Shown piece by piece: positions 1 to 7,819 of a stretch of DNA of 64,000 nt (the stretch's first letter is position 1; each line of letters starts with the position of its first letter). Below the pieces are notes generated by a model. The model searched no databases. It saw only the letters and a list, made by a program, of their open reading frames with translations, and was not told the origin of the DNA. Source of the stretch: Oceanimonas sp. GK1 (GTDB taxonomy: Bacteria; Pseudomonadota; Gammaproteobacteria; Enterobacterales; Aeromonadaceae); contig NC_016745.1 of NCBI RefSeq assembly GCF_000243075.1, positions 1,319,001-1,383,000 on the forward strand, read 5' to 3'. The translations under genes were made by a program, and so were the position numbers.

Positions 1-312
1 GATAAAGCACAGCGGTCGCGCGCCCAGCTCGGCGCGCAGCTCGATCAGGGTGTCAATGGTGTAGGAGGGCGTGGTGCGGTGCAGCTCCCGCTCGTCCACC
101 GTCAGCCCGGGGGTGGCCGCCGCCGCCAGGCGAGTCATGGCCAGGCGGTGACCGGGGGCACTGTCGGGCGTGGCCCGGTGGGGCGGAATATGATTGGGCA
201 GCAGCCGTACTTCACTCAGGCCCAGTTGTTCCTGCGCCTGAATGGCGGTGCGCAGGTGGCCGACATGAATGGGGTCGAAGGTGCCCCCCAGCAATCCGAT
301 GGGTGCAGTCAT
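1..312 (-). CDS. nadD: Nicotinate-nucleotide adenylyltransferase NadD (3' part missing)
   Basis: NadD transfers AMP from ATP to nicotinate mononucleotide in NAD synthesis, in the cytoplasm. The reading frame on the minus strand begins M-T-A-P-I-G-L-L-G-G-T-F-D-P-I-H-V-G-H-L, which contains the GGTFDPIHxGHL nucleotidyltransferase signature. It continues through RLLPNHIPPHR, also typical of NadD. The gene runs off the left edge, so about 104 residues are present, roughly half of a usual 200-220-residue NadD. Its ATG overlaps the holA TGA as ATGA, which implies translational coupling, and the order leuS-lptE-holA-nadD is the standard enterobacterial operon. Identity is secure; only the C-terminal part is absent. 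Confidence 0.95.
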   Translation of the reverse strand, partial: MTAPIGLLGGTFDPIHVGHLRTAIQAQEQLGLSEVRLLPNHIPPHRATPDSAPGHRLAMTRLAAAATPGLTVDERELHRTTPSYTIDTLIELRAELGARPLCFI

Positions 313-1331
313 GGCAATATCATGGGCTTGTTGTCGTCAAGAAACCCCACGCACAGCGCCTGCAGCCAGCGCCAGGCGGCGTCGTCATCAAAGGCCGCCA
401 CGGCGGCGTCGGCGGCGGCCAGCATGCGCGCGAGGGCGGCGAGCTTGGGGGCCCGCAGCCGGTTCAGGGCCGCCTGCATCAGGGGCTGGCGGCTGGACCA
501 CACATGCAATGCGGCGGCGGCCTGGTGAAAGGACTGGCCGCCGGCCAGGGCCGCCTGCAGGGCTTGCAGGGTGGTGAGTTCTTTCGCCAGCAAATGGCAA
601 AGCATGCCCGCTTCCACTCCTTCCTGGCGCAGTTGCAGCAAAATGCGGCAGCCCCGTTTGACCTTGCCCTGCAGCAGCGGATCCAGCAACTGAAAGGGAT
701 TGAAGTGGTAGTGGGGCTGCACCGCCTGCTGCAGGGCCGCCAGGGTCAGCGGCTGGGGCAGGTCGAGCAGGGCGAGCTTTTCTATCTCGCCGGCGGCGGC
801 CAGCAGGTTGCCTTCAAAGGCCAGGGTCAGCCAGTGCAGGGCATCGGGCTCGGCCGAGAGATGATGGCGGCGCAGGCGCTGCTCCAGCCAGCGGGTCAGC
901 TGGCGGGCGTCCGGGGTGAATACCGGCACCACCGGGCCAGCCTCGGCCAGCGCCTTGTACCAGGCGGTTTTCTGCTGTTGTTGGTTGAGGCGGGGGCCGC
1001 TTACCAGCAACAGCAGGTCGGGATGGCACTGGCGCAGCAGTTCCCGCAGCCGGTCGGAGCCGGTGCGGTCGAGCTTGTCGGGCAGGGTCAGTTCGATAAT
1101 CTGCCGACGGCTGAACAGGCTCAGGGTCTGGCTGGCGTCAAAGATGGCGTCCCAGTCCAGGCCGTCGTCGGCGTCGAACTTGTGGCGTTCATCAAAGCCC
1201 TGGGCCCGGGCGGCCCGGCGCAGCTCGTCGAGGGACTCCTGTTTGAGCAGGGGGTCGTCGCCATAAACGAAATAGCAGGGCGCCAGCCCTGCCTGAAGAT
1301 GTTTGCCCAGTTGCTCGGGATACAGACGCAT
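309..1331 (-). CDS. holA: DNA polymerase III subunit delta
   Basis: HolA is the delta subunit of the clamp loader and opens the beta sliding clamp. The 340-residue product has the family length. Its N-terminus (MRLYPEQLGKHLQAGLAPCYFVYGDDPLLKQESLDELR, positions 1-38) matches the delta start, with the GDDPLL motif near residue 25. Its start overlaps the stop of lptE (shared base 1331) and its stop overlaps nadD, so it is an internal gene of the leuS-lptE-holA-nadD operon. The long open frame on the opposite strand over the same bases is a codon-bias shadow. Confidence 0.97.
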   Translation of the reverse strand: MRLYPEQLGKHLQAGLAPCYFVYGDDPLLKQESLDELRRAARAQGFDERHKFDADDGLDWDAIFDASQTLSLFSRRQIIELTLPDKLDRTGSDRLRELLRQCHPDLLLLVSGPRLNQQQQKTAWYKALAEAGPVVPVFTPDARQLTRWLEQRLRRHHLSAEPDALHWLTLAFEGNLLAAAGEIEKLALLDLPQPLTLAALQQAVQPHYHFNPFQLLDPLLQGKVKRGCRILLQLRQEGVEAGMLCHLLAKELTTLQALQAALAGGQSFHQAAAALHVWSSRQPLMQAALNRLRAPKLAALARMLAAADAAVAAFDDDAAWRWLQALCVGFLDDNKPMILP

Positions 1332-1816
1332 CAGAACGACAGACGACTCAGCTGACGCAGGATCTGCTCGGCGGCTTCCTGCTCCATCTGTTCCCGCAGC
1401 TGCTGCTGCTCCCGGCTGGAGGCCAAGGCCTGGGCCGACTTGTCGAGAAAGCTGCGGTTAAAGGCCACATTGAACACCTGACGCGGCTCGTCGGGCATGT
1501 CGAGGGTAAAGCGGGTGCCAAAGCGCATGGCGTATTCCAGGGTATCGCCCCGGGGATTGATCGAGGCGGTGGTATTGGCCTGGCCCAGCGGGGCTATGGT
1601 CAGCACCGGGGTGTCGCCGTCGTTGTCCACCAGCACCACACCGGCGCGCAGCAGGCGGGCCGACACCAGCCGGTAGAACTGGGTCTTGTCGTCACCACTG
1701 AGCACCAGCCGCTGCAACTCGGGGGGCAGGTTGTCGCCGCTTCTGAGCTGAAAGCCGCAACCGGCCAGCACCAGGGTGAGCGACAGCAGCATAATGGCCT
1801 TGATTCGAGTGAGCAT
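1331..1816 (-). CDS. lptE: LPS-assembly lipoprotein LptE
   Basis: LptE is the outer-membrane lipoprotein that plugs the LptD barrel and delivers lipopolysaccharide to the cell surface. A short signal peptide ends in a lipobox, L-V-L-A-G-C, with the acylated Cys near residue 20. The mature protein begins GFQLRSGDNLPPELQRLVLSG, as in LptE/RlpB. About 161 residues is slightly short for the family but complete. I chose the ATG at 1816 over the GTG one codon upstream because GGAG sits five bases before it. It follows leuS on the minus strand and overlaps holA. The leuS-lptE gap contains an inverted repeat. Confidence 0.93.
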   Translation of the reverse strand: MLTRIKAIMLLSLTLVLAGCGFQLRSGDNLPPELQRLVLSGDDKTQFYRLVSARLLRAGVVLVDNDGDTPVLTIAPLGQANTTASINPRGDTLEYAMRFGTRFTLDMPDEPRQVFNVAFNRSFLDKSAQALASSREQQQLREQMEQEAAEQILRQLSRLSF

Positions 1817-1836
1817 CACAACTCCTTGATTCTGCC

Positions 1837-1898
1837 GTGAGGAGTGAAGGGTGAGGAGTGAGGCGTTTGCTCCTCTCTCCTTTCACCTCACTCCTCAC
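1837..1898. repeat. Intergenic inverted repeat, GTGAGGAGTGA type
   Basis: In the leuS-lptE gap, GTGAGGAGTGA (1837-1847) is the exact reverse complement of TCACTCCTCAC (1888-1898). The unit is also partly repeated directly inside the left arm at 1851-1861. The RNA could form a stem of at least 11 base pairs. A related element lies at 30374-30422. No T-run follows, so it looks more like a dispersed repeat than a simple terminator. Confidence 0.7.
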
Positions 1899-1905
1899 CG
1901 TCTGG

Positions 1906-4485
1906 TCAGTTGGCCACGATATTCAGCAGTTTGCCGGGTACGTAGATGACCTTGCGAATGGTCTTGCCATCCAGGTGGCGGGCCACGTTGTCATCGGCCT
2001 TGCCGGCGCTTTCAACCGCGTCCTGGCTGGCATCGGCGGGCACGGTGACTTTGCCCCGCACCTTGCCGTTGACCTGCACTACCACCAGCTTTTCGTCTTC
2101 CACCAGGGCCTCGGCATCCACCACCGGCCAGGCGGCGTGATCGATGTCGGTGTGGCCCAGGGCACGCCACAGCTCAAAGCAGGCATGGGGCACGATGGGA
2201 TGCAGCATCACCACCACGGCCTCCAGCGCTTCCTGCAACAGGGCGCGGTTCTGCTCGTCGCTCATGTCCACCTTGGCCAGGTGGTTCATCAGCTCCATGA
2301 TGGCGGCGATGGCGGTGTTGAAGGTCTGGCGGCGGCCCACGTCGTCGCTCACCTTGGCAATGGTCTTGTGCAGCTCCCGGCGCAGGGTCTTCTGCTCACT
2401 GCTCAGCCCGCTCAGGTTCAGGGCCGGAGCGGCGCCGTGGGACTGGTGCTCGAACACCAGCTTCCACAGCCGCTTGAGGAAGCGCTGGGCGCCTTCCACT
2501 CCGGAGTCGGACCACTCCAGGGTCATGTCGGCGGGAGAGGCGAACATCATGAACAGCCGCACGGTGTCGGCACCGTACTTGTCGACCATGACCTGGGGGT
2601 CGATGCCGTTGTTCTTGGACTTGGACATTTTGGTCATGCCGGTGTGCACCAGCTCGCGGCCGTCCTTGTCGGTGGCCTTGCTGATGCGGCCCTTTTCGTC
2701 CCGCTCCACTGTCACGTCCAGCGGGCTGACCCAGGTGCGGCCGCCCTTGTCGTCAATATGGTAGAAGGCGTCGGCCAGCACCATGCCCTGGCACAGCAGG
2801 CGCTTGAACGGCTCGTCGGACTCCACCAGGCCGGTGTCGCGCAGCAGCTTGTGGAAGAAACGGGCGTAGAGCAGGTGCATGCAGGCGTGCTCGATGCCGC
2901 CGATATACTGATCCACCGGCAGCCAGTAGTTGGCCTTTTCCACGTCCAGCATGCCCTGATCGTAGTCGGGGCTGCAGTAGCGGGCGTAGTACCAGGACGA
3001 CTCCATAAAGGTGTCAAAGGTGTCGGTTTCCCGCAGCGCCGGCTGGCCGTGATAGGTGGTTTTGGCCCACTCGGGATCCGCCTTGATCGGGCTCTGAATG
3101 CCGTCCATCACCACGTCTTCCGGCAGCACCACCGGCAGGGACTCTTCCGGCGCACCGACGACGGAGCCGTCTTCCAGGTTGAGCATGGGAATGGGCGCAC
3201 CCCAGTAACGCTGGCGGCTCACGCCCCAGTCGCGCAGGCGGAAGTTGACGGTGCGCCGGCCCAGGCCTTTTTCTTCCAGGGTTCTGGCGATGGCGTCAAA
3301 GGCCTGCTCGAAGTTCATGCCGTCGAATTCATTGGAGTGGAACAGCAGGCCTTTTTCGGTGAAGGCCTCCTGGCTTACGTCCAGTTCGCTGCCGTCGGCG
3401 GGCTTGATCACCGGCACGATGTCGAGGCCGTATTTGGTAGCGAACTCGTAGTCACGCTGGTCGTGGGCGGGCACCGCCATCACGGCGCCGGAGCCGTAAT
3501 CCATCAGCACGAAGTTGGCGACCCAAATAGGCACCTGCTTGCCGGTGAGCGGGTGCACCGCCATCAGGCCGGTGGCCATGCCCTTTTTCTCCATGGTGGC
3601 CATGTCGGCCTCGGCGACTTTGTTGTGCTTGCAGTCGTCGATAAAGGCGGCAAGTGCAGGGTTGTTTTCGGCGGCCTTGGCGGCCAGCGGATGGCCCGCG
3701 GCAATGCCCACATAGGTCACACCAAACAAAGTGTCGGGGCGGGTGGTGTACACCTCAAAGCCGTCGTCGGCGCCGGCCACATCAAAGCGCAGGGTCACGC
3801 CCTCGCTGCGGCCAATCCAGTTGCGCTGCATGGTTTTCACCTGCTCGGGCCAGCCTTCCAGCTCGTCGATGTCGCGCAGCAGCTCATCGGCGTAGTCGGT
3901 GATTTTGATGAACCACTGGGGAATTTCCTTTTGCTCCACCGGGGTATCACAGCGCCAGCAGCAGCCGTCGTTGACCTGCTCGTTGGCGAGCACGGTTTCG
4001 TCGTTGGGGCACCAGTTGACCGAGGAGGTCTTCTTGTAGACCAGGCCCTTTTCATACAGCTTGGTAAAGAACCATTGCTCCCAGCGGTAGTATTCGGGGG
4101 TGCAGGTGGCCAGCTCTCTGTCCCAGTCGTAACCAAAACCCAGTCGCTTGAGCTGGTTTTTCATGTAGTCGATGTTTTCGTAGGTCCAGGGCGCCGGCGC
4201 GGTTTTGTTGTTGATGGCGGCGTTTTCGGCGGGCAGGCCAAAGGCATCCCAGCCGATGGGTTGCAGCACGTTTTTGCCCTGCAGTCGCTGGTAGCGGGAG
4301 ATGACGTCGCCTATGGTGTAGTTACGGACGTGCCCCATATGTAGCCGACCTGAAGGGTAGGGGAACATGGACAGGCAATAGAACTTGTCTTTGCCGGGCT
4401 GCTCCGTGGCCTTGAAGGTCTGCTGCGTGTCCCAGTGGCGTTGCACCTGGGGCTCGATATTCTGGGGATTGTATTGCTCTTGCAT
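1906..4485 (-). CDS. leuS: Leucyl-tRNA synthetase
   Basis: LeuS charges tRNA-Leu with leucine, in the cytoplasm. It is a class I synthetase: the HIGH-type motif is H-M-G-H in [15 protein letters not shown] near residue 50, and the KMSKS loop appears as [13 protein letters not shown] zinc-binding insert ([10 protein letters not shown]...CCWRCDTPV) and the editing domain lie between them. Starting at ATG 4485 ([18 protein letters not shown]) gives 859 residues, close to the family norm. A start 17 codons upstream is open but adds sequence not typical of LeuS. It is divergent from ybeL and heads the lptE-holA-nadD operon. Confidence 0.98.
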   Translation of the reverse strand: MQEQYNPQNIEPQVQRHWDTQQTFKATEQPGKDKFYCLSMFPYPSGRLHMGHVRNYTIGDVISRYQRLQGKNVLQPIGWDAFGLPAENAAINNKTAPAPWTYENIDYMKNQLKRLGFGYDWDRELATCTPEYYRWEQWFFTKLYEKGLVYKKTSSVNWCPNDETVLANEQVNDGCCWRCDTPVEQKEIPQWFIKITDYADELLRDIDELEGWPEQVKTMQRNWIGRSEGVTLRFDVAGADDGFEVYTTRPDTLFGVTYVGIAAGHPLAAKAAENNPALAAFIDDCKHNKVAEADMATMEKKGMATGLMAVHPLTGKQVPIWVANFVLMDYGSGAVMAVPAHDQRDYEFATKYGLDIVPVIKPADGSELDVSQEAFTEKGLLFHSNEFDGMNFEQAFDAIARTLEEKGLGRRTVNFRLRDWGVSRQRYWGAPIPMLNLEDGSVVGAPEESLPVVLPEDVVMDGIQSPIKADPEWAKTTYHGQPALRETDTFDTFMESSWYYARYCSPDYDQGMLDVEKANYWLPVDQYIGGIEHACMHLLYARFFHKLLRDTGLVESDEPFKRLLCQGMVLADAFYHIDDKGGRTWVSPLDVTVERDEKGRISKATDKDGRELVHTGMTKMSKSKNNGIDPQVMVDKYGADTVRLFMMFASPADMTLEWSDSGVEGAQRFLKRLWKLVFEHQSHGAAPALNLSGLSSEQKTLRRELHKTIAKVSDDVGRRQTFNTAIAAIMELMNHLAKVDMSDEQNRALLQEALEAVVVMLHPIVPHACFELWRALGHTDIDHAAWPVVDAEALVEDEKLVVVQVNGKVRGKVTVPADASQDAVESAGKADDNVARHLDGKTIRKVIYVPGKLLNIVAN

Positions 4486-4600
4486 TATGACGTCCGGTTC
4501 CGTAAATGAGTGGTAACACCAGCGATAAATCGGCATAGAATACCTTAGGGGGTAGTCAGCAACAATAGCTCACCCCGGGCCTGCCTGAGAGGACAAGACC

Positions 4601-5086
4601 ATGAGCGAACAAGACGACAAACACAGAAAAGGTTACGACGCCTTTGTGGAAGAGTTGCAGCGACAGTGGGAAATGGCAGAGAACACCACCATTCGTGAAG
4701 CGGTGGAAAAGACCCAGGCCTACATGGAGGCCGCGGGGGATCTGACCAAGGACGAGCTGGCGCTGATCGCCGAATACGTGAAGCGGGATCTGGCCGCCTT
4801 CGGTGATGAAAAGGGCGGTTTTCGCGACAGCCTGTTTTACCGCCGGATCAGTGAAACCGTCTGGGGCTGGCTGGCCGGGGTGACCGACAAGAGCCAGCTG
4901 GAATGGCAGGAGCTGGGCGAAGATCTGGCGCACCACGGCGAATACCAGGCCGGTGAAGTGGTGGGCCCGGGCCTGTACGACTGTACCCTCTGTGCCCACC
5001 GCCATGAAGTGACTCATCCGGTGGTGCTGACCACCTGCCTGGAATGCGGCCACCACACCTTTATTCGCCATCCGCTCACGCCCTGA
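4601..5086 (+). CDS. ybeL: Zinc-ribbon protein of the YbeL family (DUF1451)
   Basis: The product is a 161-residue acidic protein with a helical N-terminal two thirds and a C-terminal zinc ribbon: CTLCAHRHEVTHP followed by CLECGHHTF, i.e. two CxxC pairs about 20 residues apart. The family is of unknown biochemical function and sits next to leuS in many gammaproteobacteria, as here, divergently transcribed. A GAGAGGAC ribosome-binding site precedes the ATG. No signal peptide or membrane segment is visible, so it is probably cytoplasmic. Confidence 0.9.
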   Translation: MSEQDDKHRKGYDAFVEELQRQWEMAENTTIREAVEKTQAYMEAAGDLTKDELALIAEYVKRDLAAFGDEKGGFRDSLFYRRISETVWGWLAGVTDKSQLEWQELGEDLAHHGEYQAGEVVGPGLYDCTLCAHRHEVTHPVVLTTCLECGHHTFIRHPLTP

Positions 5087-5427
5087 CCGTGCTGGCATCT
5101 TGTGCGGACATATTTTGCTCCACTAGCGAAAGAATCTGTCGTATTTTCATTTGAAACTTCACCACCGCAATGTTAACGTTTGTGCGTTTTTAATACGCAC
5201 TTTTGTCGGGTTACTCATGGACGATGGCTCGCGTTTGCAAGGCTGCTCTTACTGAACAGTCGGGAATCGGGGAGCCCGTTCCGCAGCATTTCGTATTCGA
5301 CTCCTTCGCTCTTGTCCTACCTGCCCGCTTTTTTGAATTCACAAAGCGTCAATCGTTGTTGGCTAACATCAGCCTGCGTGCATGCGGCCAGACGGATGCT
5401 GGCTCCCGAACATTAAGAGACTGATAC
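5087..5427. other. 341-bp non-coding leader upstream of the secretion locus
   Basis: No credible gene is present; the short open frames here lack ribosome-binding sites. The segment is more AT-rich than its surroundings near 5101-5200. It contains the palindrome GTGCGT-N7-ACGCAC at 5182-5200 followed by TTTT. The palindrome could be an operator or a weak terminator for ybeL. This long leader probably holds the promoter of the five-gene locus, but I cannot assign -35 and -10 boxes confidently. Confidence 0.5.
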
Positions 5428-7008
5428 ATGTTTAAAAAGACCTTGCTTGCCTCCTCACTGGTGCTGGCCATCAGTGGCTGTGCCGTGACCCCGGAAAGGA
5501 TTTCTTCAGAACACATCAACGGCACCGTACAGGCCGATCTGGCCCGGCTGGCCGACGAGCAGGAGCAGGTGCAGGGCAGCATAGGACTGGAGGAAGCCAT
5601 TGCCCGGGCGGTGCGCAACAACCGGGACAGAAAACTGAAGGCACTGGAGTCGGCCATGGAGCAGGGGCAGCTGGAACTGGTCCGCCATGAAATGTTGCCC
5701 AGCCTGGCGGCATCAGCCGGTTATTCTGCCCGCAGCAATTATGCCGCCTCGGCCAGTGTGCCGTTTGACAATGGCCAGCCGGCGCCATTGGGAGACAACC
5801 CTTCCTACTCCATCTCCCAGGACAAGCAGCGTTCCACCTATGATCTGGCCCTGAGCTGGAATGTGCTGGATTTCGGCCTGTCTTATGTGCGTGCCGGACA
5901 ACATGCGGATCGCTACCTGATTGCCCGGGAGCGGGAACGCAAGGTGGCCCACAATATCGTGCAGGAAGTGCGCGGTGCCTACTGGCGGGCGGTGTCGGCC
6001 GAGCGACTGCTGCAGAAAATCGATCCGCTGATCAGCCAGGCCGGCTCCGCCCTTAATGACTCCCGCCGGGTGGAGCTGTTGCAGTTGCGCTCGCCGATGG
6101 AAGCCCTCTATTACCAGCGTGAGCTGCTGGATGTATTGCGGGCCCTGCAGACGCTGAAACAGGATCTGGCCAACGCCAAAACCGAGCTGGCCGCCCTGAT
6201 GGGCCTGAAACCGGGCACTGCATTTGAACTGCAGGATGTCGAGCAGCCGGATTTTGACATACCCGCCCTGACGGTAACGCTGTCGACCATGGAAGAGCTG
6301 GCGCTGACACAGCGCCCCGAGCTGATGGAAACCTATTATCAGCAGCGAATTTCCGCCGCCGACACCCGTGCCGCCCTGCTGAAAATGTTGCCGGGAATCA
6401 GCCTGACCGCCGGCGCCTACCACGACAGCAGTGATTACCTGCTGAACCAGGACTGGACCAGCCTGGGCGCCCAGGTGAGCTGGAACCTGTTTGATGTCTT
6501 CAAGGTGGGCAGTGAACGACGGCTGGCCAACACCCGGGAAGCGATCGCCGAAGAGCAGCGGCTGGCTTCCTCCATGGCGGTATTGACGCAGGTGCACCTG
6601 GCCAATATTCGCTATCAGGAGTCACAAAAGTCCTTTGAACTGGCCGATCGTTATCTGCAGGTGGCCAGCCGCATCAGCGAGCAGACCGCCAATGCCGCCC
6701 GCATGAAGCGAGGCTCGGAGCTGGAGCTGATCCGCGAGTCGCTCAATACCCTGCTGGCCGAGCTGCGCCGGGATGTGGCTTATGCGGATCTGCAAAACAG
6801 CTATGGCCGTATCTTTATGACCATGGGCATGGATTTACTGCCCGAAGACTATGCCCAGGGCAGTGTAAAACAATTGTCTGACACTATTGGTGCCCGTTTT
6901 GAGCGTTGGCAGCGAGGCGAGCTGGCGGAGGCCGGTGTCGAGGCGCCGGCCGGGAACACGACACCGGCTTCGGCCAACAACGATGCCAAACACGCCGAGG
7001 GGGCCTGA
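5428..7008 (+). CDS. TolC-family outer-membrane efflux/secretion lipoprotein
   Basis: The 526-residue product has a lipoprotein signal (MFKKTLLASSLVLAISGC, Cys18) and then two TolC/OEP repeats rich in long amphipathic helices. SIGLEEAIARAVRNNRDRKLKALE near residues 51-75 and the later TMEELALTQRPELMETYYQQRISAADTRAALLKMLPGISLTAG are typical OEP start-of-helix motifs. The family forms trimeric channels that span the outer membrane and periplasm and dock to HlyD/MFP adaptors. It is first in a five-gene run, one base before the adaptor gene. Its neighbours suggest it exports the giant protein encoded downstream rather than small molecules; that is inference. Confidence 0.92.
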   Translation: MFKKTLLASSLVLAISGCAVTPERISSEHINGTVQADLARLADEQEQVQGSIGLEEAIARAVRNNRDRKLKALESAMEQGQLELVRHEMLPSLAASAGYSARSNYAASASVPFDNGQPAPLGDNPSYSISQDKQRSTYDLALSWNVLDFGLSYVRAGQHADRYLIARERERKVAHNIVQEVRGAYWRAVSAERLLQKIDPLISQAGSALNDSRRVELLQLRSPMEALYYQRELLDVLRALQTLKQDLANAKTELAALMGLKPGTAFELQDVEQPDFDIPALTVTLSTMEELALTQRPELMETYYQQRISAADTRAALLKMLPGISLTAGAYHDSSDYLLNQDWTSLGAQVSWNLFDVFKVGSERRLANTREAIAEEQRLASSMAVLTQVHLANIRYQESQKSFELADRYLQVASRISEQTANAARMKRGSELELIRESLNTLLAELRRDVAYADLQNSYGRIFMTMGMDLLPEDYAQGSVKQLSDTIGARFERWQRGELAEAGVEAPAGNTTPASANNDAKHAEGA

Positions 7009-7009
7009 G

Positions 7010-7750
7010 GTGGGCAAGCTGGTTGGTTGCAAGGGGCTGCTGCTGGCGGCCCTGCTGTTGCCGGCGTGGTCCGGCCATGCCGAGGAATACAAGGCGCGGG
7101 CGGTGATCAAGGCGCTGGACAGGGCCGTGCTCTCGGGAGAGCTGGCGGCCCGGGTCAATCAGCTGCCCAAACGCGTGGGGGACAGCTTTCGTGAAGGAGA
7201 GCTGTTGATCGGGCTCGATTGCAGCCTGTATGAAGCCCAGGCCGCCAAGGTGGCCGCCGAAAACAAGGCGGCCAGAGTCAAGCTGGACAACGCCCGCCAG
7301 CTGAACGAACTGCGCTCCATCGGCAGCCTGGATGTGGCCCTGGCCCAGTCGGAATATGCCCAGACCCAGGCCGAACTGCGCATCGCCCGGCTGAACACCG
7401 AACGCTGCAGCATCAAGGCGCCCTATGCCGGCAAGGTGGTGACGGTGCTGGTCAACCGCCATGAAAACATTCGCCAGCAGCAGGAGTTGCTGGAGATAGT
7501 GGCCGATCAACGCCTGGAAGCCGAGGTGGTGGTGCCCGCCACCTGGCTGACCTGGTTACAGCCCGAGCTGCCGCTGACCCTGGCGCTTGATGAAACCGGG
7601 GCCAGGGTCGAGGCAACCCTGGCCGCCATCAGCCCGGCCATTGATCCGGTTAGCCAGACCCTGCTGCTGCGGGCCCGGCTCGCGCAGCCTTCGGGCATGA
7701 TGCCGGGCATGAGTGCCACCGCTTATTTCACCCGTGCCGGCGGCCAATAA
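7010..7750 (+). CDS. HlyD/MFP-type periplasmic adaptor subunit
   Basis: This is a 246-residue adaptor with a Sec-type signal (VGKLVGCKGLLLAALLLPAWSGHA). It has a split barrel-sandwich (lipoyl-like) domain: KRVGDSFREGELLIGLDCSLYEAQ near residue 50 and CSIKAPYAGKVVTVLVNRHENI near residue 135, separated by a short coiled-coil hairpin, then a beta barrel ending GMMPGMSATAYF. The GTG at 7010 is chosen because it follows the upstream TGA by one base and has GAGGGGG in front of it; an in-frame ATG at 6983 is an alternative. It probably bridges the TolC-like channel to an inner-membrane partner. It is short for an RND adaptor and no RND pump or ABC exporter gene lies nearby. Confidence 0.88.
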   Translation: MGKLVGCKGLLLAALLLPAWSGHAEEYKARAVIKALDRAVLSGELAARVNQLPKRVGDSFREGELLIGLDCSLYEAQAAKVAAENKAARVKLDNARQLNELRSIGSLDVALAQSEYAQTQAELRIARLNTERCSIKAPYAGKVVTVLVNRHENIRQQQELLEIVADQRLEAEVVVPATWLTWLQPELPLTLALDETGARVEATLAAISPAIDPVSQTLLLRARLAQPSGMMPGMSATAYFTRAGGQ

Positions 7751-7772
7751 CGCCAGGTTGTTTTTCAAGGAT

Positions 7773-7800
7773 GGGCAGGCCATGAACCTGTCCGTTTTTA
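7773..7800 (+). terminator. Hairpin plus U-rich tract between adaptor and giant gene
   Basis: GGGCAGG (7773-7779) can pair with CCTGTCC (7787-7793) through a CCATGAA loop, with one G-U pair, and GTTTTTA follows. This resembles an intrinsic terminator 20 bases before the start of the giant gene. It could attenuate read-through and set the ratio of channel to substrate, or end the first transcript. Confidence 0.5.
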
Positions 7801-7819
7801 CCCATCAGGGACCGATGCC

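Noticed and set aside
1858-4344. 828-codon open frame antisense to leuS
   Set aside because: Low-complexity His/Gly/Val-rich translation typical of the opposite strand of a GC-rich gene; leuS fully explains the bases.
5180-5424. Small open frames in the leader before the TolC-like gene
   Set aside because: Two overlapping frames of 73-78 codons without ribosome-binding sites or recognisable products.
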